Assembly: GCF_009498035.1 (NCBI RefSeq)
Contig: NZ_CP034550.1
Location: 1,984,001-2,048,000 of the forward strand
Direction of reading: 5' to 3'
From: Saccharothrix syringae
Lineage (GTDB): Bacteria; Actinomycetota; Actinomycetes; Mycobacteriales; Pseudonocardiaceae
DNA length: 64,000 bases
Both the position numbers and the translations under genes were made by a program. Below the pieces are notes generated by a model. That model was not told the DNA's origin. It saw nothing but the letters and a program-made list of their open reading frames with translations, and did no database searches. Shown here piece after piece: positions 1 through 7,200 of this stretch. The stretch's first letter is position 1, and every line of letters begins with the position of its first letter.

Positions 1-330
1 CCCCTGCCCGGCCGCACCCACGACAGCCGCGCCTACCGCCTCTCCGGCCTGGCCGACCTGCTGGCCACCACCGTCGTGATCGGCGATCTGGGCTACCAGG
101 GCACCGGCGTGACCACCCCACGCCGCAAACGCCCCGGCCACACCCGCCACACCCCCACAGACCAGGCATGGAACACCCTGCTCGCCCGGCACCGGTGGCC
201 CGTCGAACGCGCCATCGCCCACCTGAAGAACTGGAAAATCCTCGCCACCGGCTACCGCGCCCGCCTGGCCGAACTCCCCACCATCATCCGCATCGTCACC
301 AACCTCGAGCACTACCGCCTGAGCCGATGA
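1..330 (+). CDS. IS5-type DDE transposase, 3' part only
   Basis: The frame is open from the first base, so the start lies outside the window or is lost. About 109 codons remain. They carry the C-terminal half of an IS5/DDE_Tnp_4-type transposase: GRTHDSRAY near the edge, then GDLGYQG, and a basic helix with WPVERAIAHLKNWK containing the final catalytic glutamate of the DDE triad. The protein ends at a TGA after EHYRLSR. It would cut and rejoin DNA at the ends of its insertion sequence. No terminal inverted repeat could be recognised in the following 60 bases. Whether the complete gene is intact cannot be judged. A decayed relative of the same family lies at 32044-32280. Confidence 0.8.
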   Translation, partial: PLPGRTHDSRAYRLSGLADLLATTVVIGDLGYQGTGVTTPRRKRPGHTRHTPTDQAWNTLLARHRWPVERAIAHLKNWKILATGYRARLAELPTIIRIVTNLEHYRLSR

Positions 331-363
331 CTTCTGAATAACGCTCCTCCACTCCGACACCGC

Positions 364-521
364 GTGTCATGCCTTCAGGCCCGGTGTGTCATGCGTTCAG
401 ACCCCTTGAGTTCAACACTCGCGCGACCAGCTTCCCTTGGCCGGATGTCGAACTCGGGGGTCCCTAGCGCATGACACGCGGGTGCTGAGCGCATGACACG
501 CCGGTGCTGGAGGCATGACTC
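364..521. repeat. GTGTCATGC repeat array (two forward, three inverted)
   Basis: GTGTCATGC occurs at 364-372 and 386-394, and its reverse complement at 469-477 and 491-499. A fifth inverted copy with one mismatch is at 513-521. The two forward copies are followed by SYTTCAG-like bases, and two of the inverted ones by GGTGCTG. Spacing within each pair is exactly 22 bases. The array lies downstream of the transposase, between it and the next gene. It could be a dispersed intergenic repeat family, a protein-binding site or remains of IS ends. Confidence 0.6.
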
Positions 522-525
522 GCGC

Positions 526-630
526 GGGGTTAGGGGGTGGGGGGTGTGGCGGGGTCCTGGGGCGCAGGTGGGGTGGGAGCAAGAGGGGGAGGCGGGGTTG
601 GGGTGGGGGAGTCTGGGGTGGGTGGGGCGG
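526..630. repeat. G-rich low-complexity tract
   Basis: On the plus strand this stretch contains more than ten runs of three to six G separated by one to seven bases, which suits G-quadruplex formation. Read on the minus strand it encodes the Pro/Thr-rich tail of the small gene at 530-697, so codon bias of that tail may be the whole explanation. Confidence 0.5.
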
Positions 631-697
631 ACTGGCTGGCGAGGATGATGCCCTCGAACTCGCGCAGCAGGTCGTCGTAGATCGGCGTGAGTGACAC
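530..697 (-). CDS. small proline-rich protein, hypothetical
   Basis: A 55-residue product starting at GTG 697. The first 22 residues (VSLTPIYDDLLREFEGII) look like a folded amphipathic segment, and the rest is a Pro/Thr/Ala tail. A GGGGG run five to nine bases before the GTG could serve as ribosome binding site. Upstream extension to 739 is possible but has no obvious binding site. I do not recognise a characterised family. The contrast between an ordered N-terminus and a low-complexity tail, and the preserved reading frame through the tail, favour a real gene. No function is assigned. Confidence 0.45.
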   Translation of the reverse strand: MSLTPIYDDLLREFEGIILASQSAPPTPDSPTPTPPPPLAPTPPAPQDPATPPTP

Positions 698-878
698 TTG
701 GTAACCCCCATGGCCTGGTTCGTCCCCCGATCGGGCCAAGGCAGCCTACTTGGGTGGGTGGGGTTGCTTCATGCCGTATTCACGAAGTCGATGTGGAGTG
801 CACTAACTGTTGGCTAAACACATCGGGTGCCGGTGGGTTGTGTTGGCTGCTCACATGGGCCCTGAACCGCAGGTCACC

Positions 879-884
879 TAGCGT
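879..884 (+). promoter_or_regulatory. -10 element for a leaderless transcript
   Basis: TAGCGT (TANNNT) ends eight bases before the ATG at 893 and there is no purine-rich ribosome binding site. That is the arrangement of actinobacterial leaderless mRNAs. No clear -35 box. Confidence 0.45.
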
Positions 885-892
885 TTCGGGCC

Positions 893-1669
893 ATGACGAG
901 TGTCCCCGGTCACAGCGACGACCTGTTCGGCCTGTCAGGGCGCACGGCCCTGGTCACGGGCGCCGGCAGCGGGATCGGGCGGGCGTGCGCGGTGGCGCTG
1001 GCCCGTGCCGGGGCGAAGGTGCACCTGGTCGACCGCGACCGCGACTCGGTGACCGGGGTGGCCCGCGAGACCGGCGGCACGGAGCACGTGGTCGACCTCG
1101 CCGGCCCCGACCCGGCCGCCGACCTGCCCGCCGAGGTCGACGTCCTGGTCAACAACGCCGGCCTGCAGCACGTCGCCCCGGTCCACGAGTTCCCGCCGGA
1201 CCGGTTCGAGCTGCTGCAGAAGGTCATGGTCACCGCGCCGTTCCTGCTCGCCCGGCACGTCCTGCCGCACATGTACCAGCGCGGCTGGGGCCGGGTGGTC
1301 AACCTCTCCAGCGTGCACGGCGTCCGCGCCAGCGCCTTCAAGTCGGCCTACGTCGCCGCCAAGCACGGCCTGGAGGGCCTGAGCAAGGTCATCGCCCTCG
1401 AAGGCGCGCCGCACGGCGTCACCAGCAACTGCGTCAGCCCCGGCTACGTGCGCACCCCGCTGGTGGAGAACCAGGTCGCCGACCAGGCCCGCGCCCACGG
1501 CATCGAGCCCGACCGCGTGCTGTCCGAGGTGCTGCTCACCCGGCACGCCATCAAGCAGCTGGTGGAACCGGACGAGGTGGCCGCCGTGGTGCTGTGGCTG
1601 TGCGGCCCGCACTCCGGCCACGTCACCGGCTCCTCCTTCACGATCGACGGCGGCTGGACCGCCCAGTAG
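893..1669 (+). CDS. 3-hydroxybutyrate dehydrogenase (SDR family)
   Basis: A 258-residue classical short-chain dehydrogenase. Cofactor motif TGAGSGIG is at residues 22-29, NNAG at 87-90, and the catalytic Ser140-Tyr153-Lys157 are present. The C-terminal half has the arrangement typical of D-3-hydroxybutyrate dehydrogenases: GYVRTPLVENQV, then a stretch ending LLTRHAIKQLVEPDEVA. It would oxidise (R)-3-hydroxybutyrate to acetoacetate with NAD+ in the cytoplasm. The gene is followed 33 bases later by an MHS transporter, then a GAF/PucR regulator and a divergent-facing secreted esterase, which together suggest uptake and use of 3-hydroxybutyrate. The start appears leaderless. Family assignment is firm; substrate is inferred from these family-type motifs. 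Confidence 0.88.
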   Translation: MTSVPGHSDDLFGLSGRTALVTGAGSGIGRACAVALARAGAKVHLVDRDRDSVTGVARETGGTEHVVDLAGPDPAADLPAEVDVLVNNAGLQHVAPVHEFPPDRFELLQKVMVTAPFLLARHVLPHMYQRGWGRVVNLSSVHGVRASAFKSAYVAAKHGLEGLSKVIALEGAPHGVTSNCVSPGYVRTPLVENQVADQARAHGIEPDRVLSEVLLTRHAIKQLVEPDEVAAVVLWLCGPHSGHVTGSSFTIDGGWTAQ

Positions 1670-1702
1670 CCCCCCGTTCCCCCCAACGAAGTGGTGACCG
1701 AC

Positions 1703-3034
1703 ATGACCAACGCCGCCCGCCCGAAACCCGGATTCCTCAAGGTCGTCATAGCCAGCCTCATCGGCACCACCGTGGAGTGGTACGACTTCTTCCTCTACGG
1801 CTCGGCCGCCGCCCTGGTGTTCAACAAGCTGTTCTTCCCCACGGCGGACCCGCTCACCGGCACGCTGCTCGCGTTCACCACCTACGCGATCGGCTTCCTG
1901 GCCCGCCCGCTCGGCGGCCTGGTGTTCGGCCACTTCGGCGACCGGCTCGGCCGCAAGAAGCTGCTCGTGCTGAGCCTGCTGCTGATGGGCGGCGCGACGT
2001 TCCTGATGGGCGTGCTGCCCACCTACGCCGCGATCGGCGTCGGCGCGCCGCTGCTGCTGACGTTCCTGCGCCTGGTGCAGGGCTTCGCGCTCGGCGGCGA
2101 GTGGGGCGGCGCGGTGCTGATCGTGTCCGAGCACGGCAGCGCCGAGCGGCGCGGCTTCTGGGCGTCCTGGCCGCAGGCGGGCGCGCCGGCGGGCAACCTG
2201 CTGGCCACCGCGGTGCTCGCGGTGCTGTCCGCGGTGCAGAGCGACGAGGCGTTCCTGTCGTGGGGCTGGCGGGTGCCGTTCCTGCTGTCCGGCGTGCTCG
2301 TGCTGATCGGCCTGTGGATCCGGCTCAGCGTGTCGGAGTCCCCGGTGTTCCTGGAGGCGCAGCGCAAGTCCGCCAAGCAGCCGAAGGAGGAGAAGCCCCC
2401 GATCGTGGCCGTGCTGCGGGACCACTGGCGCGAGGTGCTGGTCGCGATGGGCGCGCGCATGGCCGAGAACGTGTCCTACTACGTGATCACCGCGTTCATC
2501 CTCGTCTACATCACCACCGAACTGGGGCTGGCCCGGTCGGTGGGCCTCAACGCGGTGCTCATCGCCTCCGCCGTGCACCTGGTGACGATCCCGTTGTGGG
2601 GCGCGCTGTCCGACCGCATCGGCCGCCGCACCACCTACCTGCTGGGCACGGTCGGCATGGCCCTGTGGATGTTCGCGTTCTTCGCCCTGCTGGACACCAA
2701 GTCGTTCCTGCCGATCACGCTGGCCGCCACCGTCGGCCTGGTGCTGCACGGCGCGATGTACGGCCCGCAGGCGGCGTTCTTCTCCGAGCTGTTCGGCACG
2801 AAGGTGCGCTACTCGGGCGCGTCCATCGGCTACCAGCTCGCGTCGATCGCGGCGGGCGCCCTGGCACCGCTCATCGCCACCGCGCTGCTGAAGGCGTACG
2901 GCACCTCGTTCCCGATCGTGCTGTACGTGCTGGCGATGTGCGTGCTGACGGTCATCGCCGTGGTGGCGGCCAAGGAGACCCGCGGCACCTCGCTGAGCCG
3001 GACGGTCACCGAGCGCACCCCGGTCGACGCGTGA
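1703..3034 (+). CDS. MFS transporter, metabolite:H+ symporter (MHS) type
   Basis: A 443-residue membrane protein with about twelve hydrophobic segments. It opens with the MHS signature TTVEWYDFFLYG and carries the MFS loop motif GHFGDRLGRKK after helix 2 and the related DRIGRR later. MHS members (ShiA, KgtP, ProP relatives) import organic acids or osmolytes with protons. Placed between 3-hydroxybutyrate dehydrogenase and a PucR-type regulator, the likely substrate is 3-hydroxybutyrate or a similar short acid; that is inference. ATG at 1703 is chosen; GTG at 1691 or 1694 is possible. Neither has a strong ribosome binding site. A paralogue sits at 10798-12093. Confidence 0.85.
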   Translation: MTNAARPKPGFLKVVIASLIGTTVEWYDFFLYGSAAALVFNKLFFPTADPLTGTLLAFTTYAIGFLARPLGGLVFGHFGDRLGRKKLLVLSLLLMGGATFLMGVLPTYAAIGVGAPLLLTFLRLVQGFALGGEWGGAVLIVSEHGSAERRGFWASWPQAGAPAGNLLATAVLAVLSAVQSDEAFLSWGWRVPFLLSGVLVLIGLWIRLSVSESPVFLEAQRKSAKQPKEEKPPIVAVLRDHWREVLVAMGARMAENVSYYVITAFILVYITTELGLARSVGLNAVLIASAVHLVTIPLWGALSDRIGRRTTYLLGTVGMALWMFAFFALLDTKSFLPITLAATVGLVLHGAMYGPQAAFFSELFGTKVRYSGASIGYQLASIAAGALAPLIATALLKAYGTSFPIVLYVLAMCVLTVIAVVAAKETRGTSLSRTVTERTPVDA

Positions 3035-3052
3035 CAGTGGAAGCATGACGGC

Positions 3053-4906
3053 ATGACCGACGGGCCGGACGCGGTGGAGCACCTGCTGGAGCTGCTGGAC
3101 CTGCTGGCGGGCGACGCCGACAGCGAGCGGCTGGCGGCGGTGCTCCCCGCGGCCCGCGCGGCCGGGCTGCCGGACCGCGAGCTCGACCGCGTCGCCCGCG
3201 CCGCGGAGTGGGCGCTGCGCATCCGCCGCACGCTCACCGCGCACCGCCGCCGCGAGGCCGAGCTGGAGGCCCTGTTCGACACGGCCAACGACCTGGCCGG
3301 CGCCCGCGACCCGGACGCCGCGCTGCGGTCGATCGTGCGCCGCGCCCGGCTGCTGCTGGGCGCGGACATCACCTACCTGAGCATGAACGACCCCGGCGAG
3401 CGCGGCACCTACATGCGCGTCACCGACGGGTCGATCTCCCCGCTGTTCCAACAGCTCCGGCTCGGCATGGGCGAGGGGCTGGGCGGCCTGGTCGCGCAGA
3501 CCGCCCAGCCCTACGTCACCGCCGACTACGCCGCCGACGACCGCTTCAACCACACCGGCCCGATCGACGCGGCGGTCCGGGACGAGGGGCTGGTCGCCAT
3601 CCTGGGCGTGCCGCTCAAGCTGGACCGCCGGGTCATCGGCGTGCTCTACGCCGCCAACCGCACGCCCCGCCAGTTCCCGCCCGACGAGGTGGCGCTGCTG
3701 TCCTCGCTGGCCGACCACGCGGCCATCGCCCTGGACACCGCCAACCTGCTGGAGGAGACCCGCGCCGCGGGCGAGGTGATCCGCGCCCACAACGAGGCCA
3801 TGCGCCGCGCCGAGGAGGCCCACGACCGGCTCACCGACCTCGTGCTGCGCGGCGCGGACGTGCCCGAGGTCGCCGCCGCGGTGGCCAAGGTGCTCGACGG
3901 CGGCATCGCCGTGCACGACAGCGACGGCGCCGAGCTGGCCCGCATCGGGACCGCGCCCGCCGCCGCGCCGCGCGCCGCCGTGAACGCCTCCCGCGCCAGC
4001 GGCCGGGCCGTGCCGCAGGACGGCGCGTGGGTGTGCGCGGTGCTGGCGGGCCGCGAGCTGCTGGGCAGCATCACCCTGGCCGATCGGCCGGACCTCGGCG
4101 ACGCCGACCGCCGCCTGTTCGAGCGCGCGGGCGTGGTGACCGCCCTGCTGCTGCTCCTGCGCCGCACCGTCGCCGAGGCCGAGAACAAGGTGCGCGGCGA
4201 GCTGATCCACGACCTGCTGACCAGCGCCGACCTGGACCCGGTCGCGCTGCGCGCGCGGGCCCGCCGGGTGGGGGTGGAGCTGGCCGCGCCGCACGTGGTG
4301 CTGGTCGCCGACGGCCCGCGCGACCGGCTGCTCGCCGCCGCCGCGCACCACGCCTCCGGCTGCCGCGGCCTGGCGGGCGTGCACGGCGAGCACGTGGTGC
4401 TGGTGCTGCCCGGCACGGACCTGGTGGGCGCGGCGGGCACGGCGGCGCGCGTGCTCGGCAAGGCGGTCGGCGCGCCGGTGACCGTGGGGTCCGGCGGACC
4501 GGCCGACGGGCCCGGCCGGGTGGCCGCCGCGCACGCCGAGGCGGTGCGGTGCCTGCTGGCGCTGCTGCGGCTGGGCAGGCGCGGCACCGGCGGCACGCTC
4601 GCCGACCTGGGGTTCGTCGGCGTGCTGCTGGGCGACCGGGCGGACGTGGCCGGGTACGTGCGGTCCACCCTGGGGCCCCTGCTGGACTACGACGCGAGCC
4701 GCGGCACCGAGCTGGTGCGCACGGTGACCGCCTACTTCGCCTGCGGCGCGAACCTCAGCCGCGCCAAGGACGAGCTGCACGTGCACGTGAACACCGTGGT
4801 GCAGCGGCTGGACCGGGTGGCCAGCCTGCTGGGGGAGGACTGGCAGTCACCGGACCGCGTGCTGGAGGTGCAGCTCGCGCTGAGGCTGATGCGGGTGCTC
4901 GGGTAG
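3053..4906 (+). CDS. GAF domain / PucR-type transcriptional regulator
   Basis: 617 residues. A GAF sensor domain spans roughly residues 75-215 (GMGEGLGGLVAQTAQPYVTA is its core). A coiled linker follows, with a middle region near 280-520. The C-terminal PucR/CdaR helix-turn-helix is at about 550-615 and contains YFACGANLSRAKDELHVHVN and NTVVQRLDRV. Such proteins sense a small molecule and control catabolic genes. The gene starts 18 bases after the transporter stop, so it is probably co-transcribed with the 3-hydroxybutyrate dehydrogenase and transporter and may regulate them. A three-codon reading frame (ATG 3044) precedes the chosen ATG 3053. The ligand is unknown. Confidence 0.85.
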   Translation: MTDGPDAVEHLLELLDLLAGDADSERLAAVLPAARAAGLPDRELDRVARAAEWALRIRRTLTAHRRREAELEALFDTANDLAGARDPDAALRSIVRRARLLLGADITYLSMNDPGERGTYMRVTDGSISPLFQQLRLGMGEGLGGLVAQTAQPYVTADYAADDRFNHTGPIDAAVRDEGLVAILGVPLKLDRRVIGVLYAANRTPRQFPPDEVALLSSLADHAAIALDTANLLEETRAAGEVIRAHNEAMRRAEEAHDRLTDLVLRGADVPEVAAAVAKVLDGGIAVHDSDGAELARIGTAPAAAPRAAVNASRASGRAVPQDGAWVCAVLAGRELLGSITLADRPDLGDADRRLFERAGVVTALLLLLRRTVAEAENKVRGELIHDLLTSADLDPVALRARARRVGVELAAPHVVLVADGPRDRLLAAAAHHASGCRGLAGVHGEHVVLVLPGTDLVGAAGTAARVLGKAVGAPVTVGSGGPADGPGRVAAAHAEAVRCLLALLRLGRRGTGGTLADLGFVGVLLGDRADVAGYVRSTLGPLLDYDASRGTELVRTVTAYFACGANLSRAKDELHVHVNTVVQRLDRVASLLGEDWQSPDRVLEVQLALRLMRVLG

Positions 4907-4954
4907 CCCCGCCGCTCGGCCCCCGGTGCGGGTCGAGCGGCGGGGCACCGGATT

Positions 4955-6253
4955 TCAGGCGAGCGCGCACTCCGCGGAGCTCACCGCCGCCGGTCGGCCG
5001 ACGGTCGCCGACGCCGGCGGGCGGTGACCCGAGAGCCACCCCTCCAGCGCGGCGAACGCCGCCCGGTGGCACGGCGCCAGCGGCCGCAGCCGGTCCGGGA
5101 ACGCGTCGAACAGCGAGTCCACGTGCGTGCCCCCCTCGATCCGGTAGTAGCGGAACAGCGCGCCGCGGCCCGCGCGCCGCACCATGTCCGCGTACACGTC
5201 GGAATCGCGGGAGATGGGGAGCAACACGTCCAAGGTGCCGTGGAGGGTGAGCAGCGGGCGGCCGATGCGCCCGGTGAGCGCGATCCGCTCGACCGCCCGC
5301 TGGGCCTGCGGGCGGGTGGCGTAGTCGTAGTCGGCGTCGCAGGCGGGGGTGCCGGGTGCGCAGAACGGCGTGCCCGCCTCCAGGTCGCCGTCCCACGCCG
5401 GGTCCAGCTCCTCGCGGTAGATGCGCTGGGTGAGGTCCCAGTAGACCTGGTGGTGGAAGTCCCACAGGAACTCGGACCCGGCCGGGAAACCGGCGGCGAC
5501 GACCTGCTGCCGGTCGCCGGTGCGGTAGCCGGCGAGGGCGGGCGGCAGGAACGTCAGCAGGTTCGGGCCGCGGGCGGTCCAGAGGGTGCCCTCCCAGTCG
5601 ACGCCGCCGTCGTACAGCTCGGGGTGGTTCTCCAGCTGCCAGCGCACCAGGTAGCCGCCGTTGGAGATGCCCGTGGCGATGGTCCGCGCCGGCGGGCGGC
5701 AGTAGCGCTGCGCGACGACCGCCCGGGCCGCCCGGGTCAGCTGGGTGACCCGGTGGTTCCACTCGGCGATCGCGTCGCCGGGGCGCGTGCCGTCGCGGTG
5801 GAACGCGACGCCGGTGTTGCCCTTGTCGGTGGCGGCGAAGGCGTAGCCGCGGGCCAGGGCGAAGTCGCTGATGGCGCGGTCGTTGGCGTACTGCTCGCGC
5901 ACGCCGGGCGAGCCCGCGACGACCAGGCCGCCGTTCCAGCGCTCGGGCAGGCGGATCACGAACTGCGAGTCGTGCGCCCAGCCGTGGTTGGTGTTGGTGG
6001 TGGAGGTGTCGGGGAAGTAGCCGTCGAGCTGGGTGCCCGCCACGGGGGTGGGCGCGGGCAGGTCGGCGGCGGTGAGCCCGGCCCAGTCGGCGGGGTCGGT
6101 GCGACCGCCCGCGGTGGACAGGTCGTCGAGGCGGGTGAGTTCCTGGTGCTCGGCACCGGGGACGCGCAGGGGGCCGCACCCCGCGGCGTGCGCGGGTACC
6201 GCCTGCACCGTGGTGGCGAGGAGCGCTGCGATCAGCGGAACGGCGATGTTCAC
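4955..6253 (-). CDS. secreted esterase, 3HB-oligomer hydrolase / tannase-like
   Basis: 432 residues counted from GTG 6253. An N-terminal signal peptide with hydrophobic core and AHA-A cleavage region is visible in the first 25 residues. It is an alpha/beta hydrolase: nucleophile elbow G-I-S-N-G-G with Ser197, an acid-bearing HGTLDVL and a C-terminal GGTHVDSLFD containing the His. The overall pattern matches the 3-hydroxybutyrate oligomer hydrolase / tannase-feruloyl esterase superfamily. Convergent to the dehydrogenase-transporter-regulator genes, it could release 3-hydroxybutyrate from polymer or oligomers outside the cell. GTG 6253 is preferred over 6262 because TACGGT lies exactly seven bases upstream, a leaderless pattern. 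An exact substrate cannot be read from sequence. Confidence 0.75.
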   Translation of the reverse strand: MNIAVPLIAALLATTVQAVPAHAAGCGPLRVPGAEHQELTRLDDLSTAGGRTDPADWAGLTAADLPAPTPVAGTQLDGYFPDTSTTNTNHGWAHDSQFVIRLPERWNGGLVVAGSPGVREQYANDRAISDFALARGYAFAATDKGNTGVAFHRDGTRPGDAIAEWNHRVTQLTRAARAVVAQRYCRPPARTIATGISNGGYLVRWQLENHPELYDGGVDWEGTLWTARGPNLLTFLPPALAGYRTGDRQQVVAAGFPAGSEFLWDFHHQVYWDLTQRIYREELDPAWDGDLEAGTPFCAPGTPACDADYDYATRPQAQRAVERIALTGRIGRPLLTLHGTLDVLLPISRDSDVYADMVRRAGRGALFRYYRIEGGTHVDSLFDAFPDRLRPLAPCHRAAFAALEGWLSGHRPPASATVGRPAAVSSAECALA

Positions 6254-6589
6254 CCGTGGCACCGTAGGTCCGTTCGCGGTGCGGGGTAATGGGTCGCGCC
6301 GCCATGACGGGGGTCACCGGTGTGGTGCGGGCAGCCACTCGGGCGGGGTGGGTTCGACGACGGTGGGTCAGGGCGTTGTGCCGTCACCTGTACGGGTTAC
6401 GGCCAGGCGGGGGTGGTTCCGGATCAACTTCGGTCCGAAGGCGTTTGGCCTGGGGCCGAAGTGGTTACTCGCCCGCGCGTGGCGGCCTTGAGTCCCACGA
6501 ACGGGGTGTTTTGGCCCCTCTGCGCGGGGTAGCTGAGTTGACGCAGTGAAGTTCGCACCTCCAGGTGATTTACGTTCACCCGGCGTGAG
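6254..6589. other. intergenic stretch without a convincing gene
   Basis: Lies between the divergent esterase and the small gene at 6590. It includes TACGGT at 6261-6266 (minus) and a stretch around 6480-6530 (GAGTCCCACGAACGGGG and GTTTTGGCCCC) that resembles short intergenic repeats common in actinomycetes. Overlapping short frames here have no ribosome binding site or recognisable sequence. Confidence 0.4.
6261..6266 (-). promoter_or_regulatory. -10 element for leaderless esterase transcript
   Basis: Read on the minus strand, TACGGT is followed by seven bases and then GTG 6253. No Shine-Dalgarno sequence intervenes. Confidence 0.4.
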
Positions 6590-6871
6590 GTGTCTGCTTC
6601 CGGGGTGACTGAGCAACGGCGCTCTACGCGCACTGACCAGGAGTGGGACCTGATCCGGCGCATCCAGAACCTCGCGTCGCGAGCCGAACGCACCGCGTTC
6701 GACCACTCGAACCTCGTGGGCCCGCCACCGTCCCAGCAGCACCTGGACATCCTGGCGGAGATCCGCGCGCTCACCGAGCAGGCGGTGGCGCAGCGGATGC
6801 CGAGAGCGGCGGGCCTGCCCCGCCAGGCCGATCCCGTCGAGGACTCCCAGCTGACCGCCCCCCTCACCTGA
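6590..6871 (+). CDS. hypothetical protein, 93 residues
   Basis: Starts at GTG 6590. The product is hydrophilic and predicted largely helical (a segment TDQEWDLIRRIQNLASR, then a second helix LDILAEIRALTEQAVAQRM) with a short polar tail. I do not recognise the family. The coding third-position G+C is consistent with a real gene and it is flanked by its own downstream hairpins. The ribosome binding site is weak (GGCGTGAG directly before the start). It stands alone between the esterase and SecA2, so context gives no function. Confidence 0.5.
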   Translation: MSASGVTEQRRSTRTDQEWDLIRRIQNLASRAERTAFDHSNLVGPPPSQQHLDILAEIRALTEQAVAQRMPRAAGLPRQADPVEDSQLTAPLT

Positions 6872-7200
6872 GGCGGGGCAGCTTCCCCGGTCCGCTGGAA
6901 CCCGACCGCCGAGGACCCGCCCGCAGCGGGTCGGCTCACCCCGTCCCCACCTCCCATCCCCGACCCCCTCGCCCCCGACCCCGCCGCCCGACCCCGTGCC
7001 CGCCCGCAGCGGGCCCGTCCGGATCACCGGGTGCCCGCCCGCGGCGGGTCCCGTCCCCGGTCGCGGGAACCGCCCGGGCCGTCCGGCGCCGATGACCGCC
7101 CCTCCCGGACGACGAAGGGCGCGAGCCCCGCGGCGGTCCGACCGCCGCAGGACCCGCGCCCCGCCCCTCGTGCCCCGTCGCCCGGCGCCCCGCGCCCGCC
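6872..7200. other. C-rich intergenic region with three similar hairpins
   Basis: Three copies of the self-complementary unit CCCGCCCGCRGCGGG stand at 6916-6930, 6999-7013 and 7034-7048, each able to fold as a five-base-pair stem. The region separates two convergent genes (6590-6871 plus, secA2 minus), so the hairpins may act together as a bidirectional terminator. No gene is seen. Confidence 0.45.

Noticed and set aside
691..3048. A 785-codon plus-strand open frame
   Set aside because: Out-of-frame shadow of the SDR and MFS genes; Arg/Pro/Gly-rich translation with no recognisable sequence.
935..4786. A 1283-codon minus-strand open frame across the dehydrogenase, transporter and regulator genes
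   Set aside because: It is opposite well-supported genes with clear motifs, has no domains, and is biased to Gln/His/Gly/Arg as expected for the antisense of GC3-rich coding DNA.
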